DNA of 62,516 bases from an uncultured Anaerotignum sp. (GCF_934277605.1 NZ_CAKQVD010000004.1:1-62516); one strand, 5' to 3'. Shown: positions 33,721 to 42,330, counted from the first letter of the stretch. The notes: a model not told the origin generated them from the sequence alone. Made by a program: numbers and translations.

Positions 33721-34974
33721 ATGGAAAATCAATTTTTTATCGACTCTGAATTTCTTTCCGCAGAGGCACTCAAGCGTAAGCATGAGCTGGAAACAAACCC
33801 TGCCTCCAGAAAGAATCACATGGAATATATGCCCGGCATGGAAGTGATTACATCCGATATTTGCGAAACTGTGATGACGCAGATGAAGGAATATGATTAC
33901 AATCAGTATACGGCAAAGGATGTGCGTGCGGCACTGGACCATGAAACCTGCTCTGTGGAGGATTTCAAGGCGTTGCTTTCCCCTGCGGCAGCACCGTTTT
34001 TGGAGGAAATGGCGCAGAAGGCAAGAAAGGAAACCAGTAAGCATTTTGGGAATACGGTTTATCTTTTCACACCCTTGTATATTGCCAACTATTGTGAGAA
34101 CTACTGCGTATACTGCGGCTTTAACTGCTATAACCATATCAACCGCATGAAGCTGAATATGGAGCAGATTGAAAAGGAAATGCAGGTCATTGCAGACAGC
34201 GGCATGGAGGAAATCCTGATTCTGACAGGCGAAAGCCGTGCCATGAGTGATGTGAAATACATCGGCGAGGCGTGTAAGCTGGCAAGAAAATATTTCCGTA
34301 TGGTAGGCTTGGAAATCTATCCTGTCAACACAGACGAATATCGATATTTGCATGAATGCGGTGCGGATTATGTGACGGTTTTCCAAGAAACCTATGACAC
34401 CGTAAAATATGAAACCTTGCACCTGATGGGGCATAAGCGCGTTTGGCCTTATCGCTTTGATGCACAGGAAAGAGCATTGCGTGGCGGAATGAGAGGGGTT
34501 GCGTTCTCTGCTTTGCTGGGTCTGTCCGATTTCAGAAAGGATGCTTTGGCAAGCGCATTGCACGTTTATTATTTGCAGCGGAAATATCCGCATGCGGAAA
34601 TGTCCTTATCCTGCCCCAGACTGCGTCCCATTATCAATAACGATAAAATCAGCCCCTTGGATGTCGGCGAAAAACAGCTTTGCCAGATTCTTTGTGCATA
34701 TCGTATTTTCCTGCCCTTTGTCGGCATTACGGTATCCTCCAGAGAAAGCAAATCCTTCCGTGACGGTATCGTAAAGATTGCCGCAACGAAGGTTTCCGCA
34801 GGCGTTTCCACAGGCATTGGCGACCATGAAAGCAAATACACCGGCAAGGAGGCCGAAGGTGCAGAGGGCGATGAGCAGTTTGAAATCAATGATGAACGCA
34901 GCTTTGAAGCCATGTATGAGGATATGGAGGAGGAAGGATTGCAGCCTGTGCTGAATGATTATCTGTATGTCTGA
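33721..34974 (+). CDS. thiH: 2-iminoacetate synthase ThiH (radical SAM tyrosine lyase)
   Basis: ThiH cleaves tyrosine to p-cresol and dehydroglycine, the oxygen-free source of glycine imine for thiazole. The 417-residue protein carries the radical SAM cluster motif CENYCVYCGF near residue 126 (CxxxCxxC). It also has GLEIYPVNTDEY and SCPRLRP typical of the family. Using ThiH rather than the oxygen-dependent glycine oxidase ThiO fits an anaerobe. Its stop overlaps the thiE-like gene by 8 bases. Confidence 0.96.
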   Translation: MENQFFIDSEFLSAEALKRKHELETNPASRKNHMEYMPGMEVITSDICETVMTQMKEYDYNQYTAKDVRAALDHETCSVEDFKALLSPAAAPFLEEMAQKARKETSKHFGNTVYLFTPLYIANYCENYCVYCGFNCYNHINRMKLNMEQIEKEMQVIADSGMEEILILTGESRAMSDVKYIGEACKLARKYFRMVGLEIYPVNTDEYRYLHECGADYVTVFQETYDTVKYETLHLMGHKRVWPYRFDAQERALRGGMRGVAFSALLGLSDFRKDALASALHVYYLQRKYPHAEMSLSCPRLRPIINNDKISPLDVGEKQLCQILCAYRIFLPFVGITVSSRESKSFRDGIVKIAATKVSAGVSTGIGDHESKYTGKEAEGAEGDEQFEINDERSFEAMYEDMEEEGLQPVLNDYLYV

Positions 34975-35560
34975 TATTTTGTGTGTCACAAACCGCAGCC
35001 TTTGTAAAGAGGATTTTTTGCAGAGAATCCAAGCCATCGCAGCCTGCAGGCCCGAGGGAATCATCCTGCGGGAGAAGGACTTGAGCGAGAAGGCGTATGA
35101 GGCATTGGCGGAAAGGGTAATGCAAATCTGCAAGCAAAACAAGGTTCCCTGCATTTTGCACAGCTATATTGATGCGGCACTTGCATTGGGAGCGGAACGT
35201 ATCCATCTGCCGCTGCATATTTTGCGTGGCATGGCAGAGGAGAAAAAACAGCAATTCCGCAGCATTGGTGCATCCTGTCATTCTGTTGCAGAGGCACAGG
35301 AGGCAGAGAAGCTGGGCTGCAGCTATATCACGGCAGGACACATTTTTGTGACGGACTGCAAAAAAGGGCTTTCCCCCAGAGGATTAGACTTTTTGCAGGC
35401 GGTTGTGCAGAGTGTTTCCATTCCTGTTTATGCCATCGGCGGGATCGATGGCGAAACCGTTAAAATGGTCAGAAAAGCAGGAGCGGCAGGTGCCTGTGTG
35501 ATGAGCGGGCTTATGCAGTGCGAAAATGTGGAGGAGCAAATGAAAAAATTGGAAAAATAG
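34967..35560 (+). CDS. thiE: Thiamine phosphate synthase-like protein (ThiE/TenI)
   Basis: This is a 197-residue TIM-barrel of the ThiE/TenI superfamily. Operon position suggests thiamine phosphate synthase, which couples thiazole phosphate with HMP pyrophosphate. The barrel pattern is visible: CVTNRSL at the N-terminus, ILREKDLSEKAYE near residue 38, SCHSVAEAQEAEKLGCSYI near residue 105 and the phosphate loop YAIGGIDGETV near residue 155. The subgroup is uncertain: the HMP-binding region diverges from E. coli ThiE, so a TenI-like aromatase is an alternative. ATG 34967 overlaps thiH. Confidence 0.8.
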   Translation: MSDILCVTNRSLCKEDFLQRIQAIAACRPEGIILREKDLSEKAYEALAERVMQICKQNKVPCILHSYIDAALALGAERIHLPLHILRGMAEEKKQQFRSIGASCHSVAEAQEAEKLGCSYITAGHIFVTDCKKGLSPRGLDFLQAVVQSVSIPVYAIGGIDGETVKMVRKAGAAGACVMSGLMQCENVEEQMKKLEK

Positions 35561-35566
35561 AAGAAT

Positions 35567-35785
35567 GTCAATGAAAATTTCTGACAGCTTCCGAAGGGAA
35601 CAGCCCGCATGGGAAGGCAGAAGGGGAGCGCCTTAGGCCTTGCAGAGATGAACAGCGATGGGAAGCCGTGTTCCGGCGTGAGAGGAGACCATGAAGTTTC
35701 GACCGAATTTTTTGAAAAGACCAAGGGATTGGTCTGCGAAAATTTTGGGAGAACGCTGTTATGGGAGCCGTTCTCCCGTTTTTTT
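35567..35785 (+). ncRNA. Unassigned structured RNA candidate after the thi operon
   Basis: There is no open frame here, but several stems: AAGGC (35614-35618) with GCCTT (35630-35634), GCCG with CGGC (35665-35677), a 7-bp AGACCAA-GGGA-TTGGTCT hairpin (35718-35735) and an intrinsic terminator at the end. GGTCT at 35731-35735 could also pair with a second AGACC at 35686-35690, giving a switch-like choice. It matches no riboswitch or RNA family I can recall. It may be a separate RNA or the processed 3' end of the thi transcript. Confidence 0.5.
35747..35785 (+). terminator. Terminator of the thi operon / RNA candidate
   Basis: GGGAGAACG pairs perfectly with CGTTCTCCC around a 13-base loop, then G and seven T residues. 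Confidence 0.9.
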
Positions 35786-35851
35786 CATTCCGTTTGCAAA
35801 AAGAAAAAATCCCAAATGAGATTGAGATTTTTTGTTTTTACAAGCATTTTT

Positions 35852-36628
35852 TTATTTTGCGGATTCTTTTTTGTGTACTGCGGGTGCGGCATCAAAGGTA
35901 TGGTTTCGCCCCAGCATATAGGCAAGCTTGACAAGTGCCTTTTCCTCCTCGTTCAGTGTGCGCCCCAAGCGTTCCTCGATATGCAGAAACAGGGATTTGA
36001 CATTTGTACGCAGTCGCTTCGGCTTTTTTGCAAGCATGGTCAACGGCTGAAAGGTGGCGGACTGTATATCGGCGGGATGGGTAATCGCAAAGATTTTTGC
36101 AGTATAGACCGCATCGTTTAAGGCATTGTGAAAGCTGTCCTCCTGTGGCAGCTCCAGTGCCTCCACCGCATTTTTTAAGCCGATGGTCTTGCCGCCCTCA
36201 TGGTGCAGATATTCCGCCGCAAAGGGCTGCACATTCAGAAATTGATTCGTCATGGCATCCGCATCCAGATTGTGAAACAGAATGTTGCGGTAAAGCGATT
36301 TGATGTCATCGCCGCCCCATGTGCAGAGAACGGCAGGCGCAGTGCCGATGAAGGCAAGGAATGCCTGATACGCCTCGGGGAAGTGGGGCTGACCGGCAAG
36401 CATTTGCGGATGAATCCCCGTGATTTTTTCCACAAAGGGATGCAGACGGGGGTAAATTTGTGGCGAAATCATAAAATTGAAGGAATCCAACTGCTCAAAG
36501 CGTTCATTCAGCTTGACTGCCCCGATTTGAATAATCTCAAAGGGACATTCCGGGTTCGGCTCAACCTTTTTTCCGGATTTGAAGGGGAACGCCTGGTTAA
36601 ATTCCAAATCCAAAACAATGTAATTCAT
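35852..36628 (-). CDS. DEDDh-type 3'-5' exonuclease
   Basis: This 258-residue protein is a ribonuclease T / DNA polymerase III epsilon-fold exonuclease. Exo I is MNYIVLDLEFNQ (D7, E9), followed by IIQIGAVKL and TGIHPQM. Exo II (CTWGGDDIKSL) and Exo III (SFHNALNDAVYTAKI, with the catalytic His and Asp) are near residues 103 and 165. Substrate could be DNA or RNA. ATG 36628 is chosen because AAAGGAG lies upstream and it begins exactly at the first beta strand. The C-terminal about 60 residues are outside the nuclease core. Confidence 0.86.
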   Translation of the reverse strand: MNYIVLDLEFNQAFPFKSGKKVEPNPECPFEIIQIGAVKLNERFEQLDSFNFMISPQIYPRLHPFVEKITGIHPQMLAGQPHFPEAYQAFLAFIGTAPAVLCTWGGDDIKSLYRNILFHNLDADAMTNQFLNVQPFAAEYLHHEGGKTIGLKNAVEALELPQEDSFHNALNDAVYTAKIFAITHPADIQSATFQPLTMLAKKPKRLRTNVKSLFLHIEERLGRTLNEEEKALVKLAYMLGRNHTFDAAPAVHKKESAK

Positions 36629-36733
36629 AGAAAAAAACTCCTTTATAGAAAACTTCTGTTGGGAAGTATTTTGCACAAAGCATTTCTATTATCTTAACAT
36701 GAAAGCAGACGGAAGAAAAGAGGAACTTCCTTC

Positions 36734-36762
36734 TTGTCCGATTCTAAAAGAAATGATACTAT
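36734..36762 (+). promoter_or_regulatory. Promoter of the small acidic protein gene
   Basis: TTGTCC at 36734-36739, 17-base spacer, TACTAT at 36757-36762. Confidence 0.6.
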
Positions 36763-36799
36763 AAGGATAAGAAAGCGAAATGAAAAAGGGAGGAAGGAT

Positions 36800-37054
36800 A
36801 TGAAGCTGATATTCACAGAGGAACAGATTGCGAAGGAGCTGAACCGCATTTATCTGGAGGAGGATGAGCTCCTGATGGAGGGCGAATTTGTCACAGGAGA
36901 GGGCAAGCATTATGTCATCACAGGGGTAGCGACCATTGAGGGAGAACGCTATCACGAGTTTGAAATTGAATTTGAGCTGACACAAACGCCTGCGGAGGAA
37001 ACACTGGAGGCGATTATGGAAACCGATTGGGAATGGTATGATTTCCTTTGCTAA
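36800..37054 (+). CDS. Small acidic protein of unknown function
   Basis: This 84-residue protein has no recognised family. It is strongly acidic, with glutamate-rich strands (LEEDELLMEGEFV; YHEFEIEFELTQ) and ends DWEWYDFLC. It is preceded by GGGAGGAAGGAT and its own promoter, so it is very likely expressed. Start 36800 was chosen on the ribosome site; the in-frame upstream ATG lies within the promoter. The iron alcohol dehydrogenase follows after 37 bases without a clear terminator, so co-transcription is possible. Confidence 0.7.
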   Translation: MKLIFTEEQIAKELNRIYLEEDELLMEGEFVTGEGKHYVITGVATIEGERYHEFEIEFELTQTPAEETLEAIMETDWEWYDFLC

Positions 37055-37091
37055 TCGAAGGGTATAAGCAGAAAGAAAGGATGTGTAAGAA

Positions 37092-38192
37092 ATGGGAAAT
37101 TTTCATTATTTTATGCCGACGGATTGCTATTTTGGCAGAGGGTGCGTGGCGGAGTATAAGACAGCCATGGCGAAGCTGGGCAAGAAGGCGATGGTTGTAA
37201 CAGGAAAGACCTCTGCGAAGAAAAACGGCGCACAAAAGGACATTACGGATGCACTGGACAGCTTGGGAATTGCGTGGATTTTGTTTGATGAAATCGAGGA
37301 AAATCCTTCTGTTGAGACGGTGGAAAGGGCGGCAAAGCTTGCCATTGCGGAAAAAGTGGAATTTTTCATCGGCATTGGCGGCGGCTCCCCGATGGATTCC
37401 AGCAAGGCAATCGCAACCATGGCGGCACATCCGGAGCAGGGGACGGATGCCCTTTGGAACGCAGAAAACAAGGCATTGCCTGTGGTGGCAGTTCCCACAA
37501 CGGCAGGGACAGGCTCGGAGGTAACGCAGTTTGCCATTGTGACACTGCACGCAAAAAGAACAAAATCCAGCATTGCCGCACATATTTTTGCCACAGTGGC
37601 ATTTCTGGATCCGAAATATATGGATACCCTTCCCGCAGGAACAACAAACAACACCGCTGTGGATGCACTGACGCATTTGGTGGAAAGCTATCTTTCCGCA
37701 AAGGCAACCGCAGTCAGCAGAGAAATTGCAAGGCAGGGGCTTTTGCTGTTCAAGGAATGTATGCCTGCCCTCAGAGAACGGGTGTATCCTTCGCAAATCA
37801 GGGATAAGCTGATGCTGATGTCTGCCTTGGGCGGCGTGGCGATTGCGCAGACCATGACCTCCCTGCCGCATGGCATGGGCTATTATCTGACCTATGAAAA
37901 GGGCTTGCCGCATGGCATGGCAAATGGTGTGCTGACACAGGCATATCTGGAGCTGTTCCCCGTAGGCGATGAAAATGTGGCAAAGGTTCTGGAATATTTG
38001 GGGCTGGCAAGCACAGCAGAGCTTGGGACATTTTTGGATACGGTGCTTGAGCATCGAACCAGCTATACCGAGGCAGATGTGAAGGACTATACCGAGCGCT
38101 TCATGCAGCAGCCCGCAAAGCTGGCAACCTTCCCGTATCCCCTGCAGAAAGAGGATATCTATACGATGTATCAAAAGAGCTTGCTGAAATGA
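37092..38192 (+). CDS. Iron-containing alcohol dehydrogenase
   Basis: This is a 366-residue group III alcohol dehydrogenase. It has the NAD(P)-binding GIGGGSPMDSSKA near residue 95 and TTAGTGSEVT near residue 137. The metal ligands lie in VDALTHLVESY (Asp, His), LPHGMGYYL (His) and LPHGMANG (His). It would interconvert an aldehyde or ketone and an alcohol during fermentation; butanol, 1,3-propanediol and lactaldehyde enzymes all belong here. The substrate is not decided. A strong terminator follows. Confidence 0.92.
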   Translation: MGNFHYFMPTDCYFGRGCVAEYKTAMAKLGKKAMVVTGKTSAKKNGAQKDITDALDSLGIAWILFDEIEENPSVETVERAAKLAIAEKVEFFIGIGGGSPMDSSKAIATMAAHPEQGTDALWNAENKALPVVAVPTTAGTGSEVTQFAIVTLHAKRTKSSIAAHIFATVAFLDPKYMDTLPAGTTNNTAVDALTHLVESYLSAKATAVSREIARQGLLLFKECMPALRERVYPSQIRDKLMLMSALGGVAIAQTMTSLPHGMGYYLTYEKGLPHGMANGVLTQAYLELFPVGDENVAKVLEYLGLASTAELGTFLDTVLEHRTSYTEADVKDYTERFMQQPAKLATFPYPLQKEDIYTMYQKSLLK

Positions 38193-38197
38193 TTTGC

Positions 38198-38239
38198 GTG
38201 CCGATGATGTCTGGACAGACGTTATCGGCACCTTTTTTA
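38198..38239 (+). terminator. Terminator of the alcohol dehydrogenase gene
   Basis: GTGCCGAT (38198-38205) pairs with ATCGGCAC (38224-38231), with an inner GTCT/AGAC stem, then T6. Confidence 0.9.
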
Positions 38240-38278
38240 TCTGGCTTCATATATTGAGGGAAAAAGGAGAAAAAGACT

Positions 38279-38812
38279 ATGCCCAGAATTTATCTCAGTC
38301 CCTCTTTGCAGGAATATAATCCCTTTTATGGCGGCGGCTCGGAGGAGGAGGCCATGAATGTGATTGCGGATGCCATGGAGCCGTATCTTTCAGCCGCAGG
38401 CATAGAATATCTGCGCAACAACCCCGAAATGACATTGGGAGAGGCGATTGCCGATTCCAACAGCAGCAATGCGGATTTTCATTTAGCGATTCATTCCAAT
38501 GCCGCCCCTGCCTCCTTGGCAGGCAGGAGAAGTGGCCCTGTGGTTTATTATTATGCAACAAGCCCGTATGGCAGGCAGATGGCGGAGCTGATTGCGGAGG
38601 AGATGCGGAAGATTTATCCGGAGCCGTCCAAGGTGCAGGTGCTGCCGACCACAACCCTGCGGGAGCTGCGGCGAACCAATGCGCCCTCTGCTTTGGTGGA
38701 GGTGGCATATCACGATAATCCGGAGGATGCCGCATGGATTCGGAGCCATACGGATGAAATTGCAAGGGCATTGAGCCAAGCAGCAGCCGCATATTTTGGA
38801 ATAGAGAAATAA
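38279..38812 (+). CDS. N-acetylmuramoyl-L-alanine amidase (Amidase_3 type), no signal peptide
   Basis: This 177-residue zinc amidase resembles endolysin-like members that begin YLSPSLQEYNPFYGGGSEE rather than the classical GHGG loop. The second histidine is in FHLAIHSNA near residue 63, and the catalytic glutamate in ALVEVAYHDN near residue 140. It would cut the bond between MurNAc and L-Ala in peptidoglycan. With no export signal it could be released by lysis, act inside the mother cell or be a phage relic. It is transcribed alone between two terminators. Confidence 0.83.
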   Translation: MPRIYLSPSLQEYNPFYGGGSEEEAMNVIADAMEPYLSAAGIEYLRNNPEMTLGEAIADSNSSNADFHLAIHSNAAPASLAGRRSGPVVYYYATSPYGRQMAELIAEEMRKIYPEPSKVQVLPTTTLRELRRTNAPSALVEVAYHDNPEDAAWIRSHTDEIARALSQAAAAYFGIEK

Positions 38813-38814
38813 AA

Positions 38815-38860
38815 AAACGTGCTTGCCGTCTGCAAAATGCAGATGGTAAGCACGTTTATT
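38815..38860. terminator. Bidirectional terminator between the amidase and ileS
   Basis: AAACGTGCTT and a GCC-TCTGC inner stem pair with GCAGA-GG and AAGCACGTTT around AAAAT. T/A-rich flanks occur on both sides, so it can serve both convergent genes. Confidence 0.82.
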
Positions 38861-38882
38861 GCTTACGGGAATAGCACGGATG

Positions 38883-41800
38883 TTATACTCTTGCAACCCC
38901 CAAGGTTACCTTTTCGCCATTGATGCTCCATTCCTTGCTCAGCTCGCCGCCCTTGCCGGCAACCACCTCTGTTGCCAAAACATCAGCCTTGATGTCGTTG
39001 GCAGCCAAGATTTCCGCAATCTTCGCATTGCCGTCATGGTAAACACGGATACGGTCGGTCACGTTGAAGCTTGCTTCCTTACGCATGGTCTGAACCTTGG
39101 AAACGATTTCACGAACAAAGCCTTCCTCCTTCAGTGCATCTGTCAGGTTGGTATCCAGAACAACGGTCAGGTTGTTGTTGGTGGAGGATACAAAGCCGCC
39201 CTTTTCTGCGGTATCCACCAGAACATCATCCATTTCCAGAACAACCTCACTGCCGTCAACAGTGAAGGAAGCCTTGCCCTCTGCCTTCAGCTGTGCCATG
39301 AAGGCGTTGCCGTCTACCTCTTTCAGATAAGCGCCGATTGCAGGCACCAGCTTGCCGTATTTCTTGCCCAGTGTTCTCAGCTGAGGCTTGAAGGTGTAGG
39401 TTGTGAATGCTTCCACATCATCTGTGAAGGAAACAGCCTTCACATTCAGCTCATCCTTGATGATATCGCAGTATTCGGCAGGGAGTGTCTGCTCTGCCTT
39501 CACATACATCATAGCCAAGGGCTGTCTGTTCTTCATTGCGCTTGCGTTTCTTGCCGCACGGCCTTCCACAACAACCTTCAGAACGAAGTCCATGTTTTCT
39601 TCCAAATCGGCATCCACCCATTCTGCATGGTATGCAGGCCAATCACACAGATGAACGGATTCGGGTGCATTTGCATCCACCTTCTTTACCAGATTGCTGT
39701 AAATTTCCTCTGTGATGAAGGGTGTGAAGGGTGCTGCCAGCTTTACCATGGTTTCCAGAACGGTATACAGTGTCATATAAGCATTGATTTTATCCTGCTC
39801 CATGCCCTCTGCCCAGAAACGCTCACGGCTTCTTCTTACATACCAGTTGGACAGGTCATCCAAGAAATCAACCATTGCACGGGCAGGCTCTGTCAGCTTA
39901 TAGCCCTCCAGAGAGTCATCCACAAATTTGTTCAAGGTCTGCAGCTTGGAGAGAATCCATTTATCCATGGGTGCCAGCTTTTCATAATCCAGTGTGTACT
40001 TTGTGGGATCGAATTGGTCGATATCTGCATACAGGATGTAGAATGCGTAGGTGTTCCACAGTGTACCCATGAATTTTCTCTGCATTTCGGATACTGCTTC
40101 ATCATAATAACGAGAGGGCAGCCAAGGTGCGGAGTTTGCATAGAAGTACCAACGAACCGCATCGGCACCCTGCTTATTCAGTGCATCCCAAGGGTTTACA
40201 ACATTGCCCTTATGCTTGGACATCTTCTGGCCGTCCTTATCCTGCACATGTCCCAGAACGATACAGTTCTTATAGGGAGCCTGATCAAACAGCAGTGTGC
40301 TGACAGCCAGCAGGGTATAGAACCAGCCGCGAGTCTGGTCAACTGCCTCGGAGATAAAGTCTGCGGGGAAGTTTTCATCGAAGATGTCTTTGTTTTCAAA
40401 CGGATAGTGCCACTGTGCGAAGGGCATGGAGCCGCTGTCGAACCAGCAGTCGATAACCTCAGGCACTCTTGTCATCAGCTTGCCGCACTGAGGGCAGGTG
40501 ATGTGTACCGCATCAATGAAGGGCTTGTGCAGCTCGATGCTTTCGGGGCAATCGGGAGACATTTCCTTCAACTCTGCAATGCTGCCGATGGTGTGTCTGT
40601 GGCCGCATTCACATTCCCAGATGGGCAGGGGAGTACCCCAGTATCTTTCACGGGACAGGCCCCAGTCGATGACATTTTCCAAGAAGTTGCCGAAGCGGCC
40701 CTCCTTGATGTTATCGGGATACCAGTTGATTGTTCTGTTGTTGCGCACCAGATTATCTCTCAGTGCAGTCATTTTGATGAACCATGTGCTTCTTGCATAA
40801 TACAGCAGAGGTGTGTCACATCTCCAGCAGAAGGGATAGTTATGCTCGAAGGGAAGGGCTGCAAACAAAGAGCCGTTTTCTTCCATATATTTCAGGATGA
40901 CAGGATCGGCATCCTTTACGAACAGGCCTTCAAAGGGACCTGCCAGGCTGTTCAAATGACCTGTGGTGTCAACATTCTGATAGAAGGTTACATCATATTT
41001 TCTACATACACGATAGTCATCCTCACCATACGCATAAGCGGTGTGAACGATACCGGTACCGTCTGTCAGTGTAACATAATCATCGCAGGTTACGAAGTAG
41101 CCCTTGAAATCATCGCCGTTGGGCTGGAAATCAAACAGAGGCTCATATTTTACATATTCCAAATCTGCGCCCTTCATGGTTTCTGCGATTTCGTAATTAT
41201 TTTCGCCCAGAACGCTGTCCAAGAGGGCCTCAGCCATGATTACATAATAATCCTGATATTTTGCCTTAACATAGGTTTCATTTGCATTGACGGAAAGGAT
41301 GACGTTGGAGGGCAGTGTCCAAGGGGTTGTTGTCCATGCCAGGAAGTAGGTGTTTTCCGCATCTGCACGTTTGAATTTTGCGATAGCGGAGGTTTCCTTT
41401 ACATCCTTATAGCCCTGTGCAACCTCGTGAGAGGAAAGGGCTGTGCCGCAGCGAGGGCAATAGGGAACAACCTTGTGGCCCTTATACAGCAGGCCCTTAT
41501 CCCAAATCTGCTTCAATGCCCACCATTCGGATTCGATATAGTCATTATGGTATGTGACATAGGGATGATCCATATCCGCCCAGAAGCCGACACGGTCACT
41601 CATGGAGCGCCATTCCTGCTCGTATGTCCATACGCTTTCCTTACATTTTTCGATAAAAGGCTCTACGCCGTAGCCTTCGATTTGATCCTTGCCATCCAGA
41701 CCAAGTGTTTTTTCAACCTCCAGCTCAACAGGCAGACCGTGGGTATCCCAGCCGGCCTTTCTCAGCACCTTGTAGCCCTTCATGGTTTTGTAGCGGGGGA

Positions 41801-42002
41801 TTAAGTCCTTTACCGCACGGGTAATGATGTGACCGATATGGGGCTTGCCGTTTGCAGTCGGAGGGCCGTCATAGAAGGTGAAAACGGGTGCGCCCTCTCT
41901 TGCCTTGATGCTCTTGCCGAAGATGTTATTGTCCTTCCAGAATTTTTCAACCTGCACTTCTCTTTCGACGAAGTTCATGTTATTGGGTACTTTGTCGTAC
42001 AT
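38883..42002 (-). CDS. ileS: Isoleucyl-tRNA synthetase, eukaryote-like type
   Basis: IleRS charges tRNA-Ile and edits valine. The protein has 1039 residues, longer than the common bacterial form. HIGH is HIGH near residue 56 and the lysine loop reads KMSKHKGN near residue 593. The C-terminus lacks the CxxC zinc pair of the standard bacterial type. These features match the eukaryote-like IleRS2 group, known for low mupirocin sensitivity. AAGGAGG precedes the ATG, and the gene is under an Ile T-box. Confidence 0.96.
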   Translation of the reverse strand: MYDKVPNNMNFVEREVQVEKFWKDNNIFGKSIKAREGAPVFTFYDGPPTANGKPHIGHIITRAVKDLIPRYKTMKGYKVLRKAGWDTHGLPVELEVEKTLGLDGKDQIEGYGVEPFIEKCKESVWTYEQEWRSMSDRVGFWADMDHPYVTYHNDYIESEWWALKQIWDKGLLYKGHKVVPYCPRCGTALSSHEVAQGYKDVKETSAIAKFKRADAENTYFLAWTTTPWTLPSNVILSVNANETYVKAKYQDYYVIMAEALLDSVLGENNYEIAETMKGADLEYVKYEPLFDFQPNGDDFKGYFVTCDDYVTLTDGTGIVHTAYAYGEDDYRVCRKYDVTFYQNVDTTGHLNSLAGPFEGLFVKDADPVILKYMEENGSLFAALPFEHNYPFCWRCDTPLLYYARSTWFIKMTALRDNLVRNNRTINWYPDNIKEGRFGNFLENVIDWGLSRERYWGTPLPIWECECGHRHTIGSIAELKEMSPDCPESIELHKPFIDAVHITCPQCGKLMTRVPEVIDCWFDSGSMPFAQWHYPFENKDIFDENFPADFISEAVDQTRGWFYTLLAVSTLLFDQAPYKNCIVLGHVQDKDGQKMSKHKGNVVNPWDALNKQGADAVRWYFYANSAPWLPSRYYDEAVSEMQRKFMGTLWNTYAFYILYADIDQFDPTKYTLDYEKLAPMDKWILSKLQTLNKFVDDSLEGYKLTEPARAMVDFLDDLSNWYVRRSRERFWAEGMEQDKINAYMTLYTVLETMVKLAAPFTPFITEEIYSNLVKKVDANAPESVHLCDWPAYHAEWVDADLEENMDFVLKVVVEGRAARNASAMKNRQPLAMMYVKAEQTLPAEYCDIIKDELNVKAVSFTDDVEAFTTYTFKPQLRTLGKKYGKLVPAIGAYLKEVDGNAFMAQLKAEGKASFTVDGSEVVLEMDDVLVDTAEKGGFVSSTNNNLTVVLDTNLTDALKEEGFVREIVSKVQTMRKEASFNVTDRIRVYHDGNAKIAEILAANDIKADVLATEVVAGKGGELSKEWSINGEKVTLGVARV

Positions 42003-42330
42003 TTCAATTCCTCCTTAAAATCGTAACCTTTCAAAGTGTTCTGATGTGTTCTTTTGCAGCGTATGCTTTTTTCTTTTGTATTTTTCCGATACCTCTAAAA
42101 TTTTTTCTCTTTTGTATTTTTTTTGTTTTTTCTTTGGTAGGTGTATGATGGTGCGGTTTTCCCGCTTTTGCCTGTCAGTACGAAATTCGCAGATACCGTG
42201 GAGAAAGCTGGAAGATACCTTAAATCCTTCGGATTTTCGGCAGCTTTGCTTCGCAAATAAGTCGTAATGAATTTTCGGATAGGCTTGTTCATCTGAAAAT
42301 TTATTTTTAACTTGCATTCTTCGCTTTTTT
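42003..42330 (-). other. Long leader between the ileS T-box and start codon
   Basis: About 330 bases separate the T-box terminator from ileS. The part next to ileS is very A-rich on the minus strand. The distal half has two small hairpins with TTC loops (AAATCC/GGATTT at 42223-42237 and TTTGC/GCAAA at 42245-42257), the second identical to one in the 25-kb hairpin array. Short minus-strand frames exist (for example 42015-42317), but without a good ribosome site. I call no gene. Confidence 0.5.

Noticed and set aside
33148..34593. 481-codon minus-strand frame across thiG and thiH
   Set aside because: It is antisense to two certain thiamine genes, with no recognisable domain.
35567..35785. Reading the RNA candidate as a cobalamin riboswitch
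   Set aside because: GGAGACC is suggestive, but the GGTG, CCCGC-ACTG and GCC-GGGAAG blocks do not occur in the required order and no cobalamin or transport gene follows.
38859..41804. 981-codon open frame on the plus strand opposite ileS
   Set aside because: It is fully antisense to the well-supported ileS gene, has no ribosome site or family resemblance and is very rich in Cys, His and Ile, as expected from reading the complement of a biased gene.
42015..42317. Basic 100-codon frame in the ileS leader
   Set aside because: It has no good ribosome site, covers an A-rich leader and includes hairpin sequences shared with the 25-kb array. More likely non-coding.
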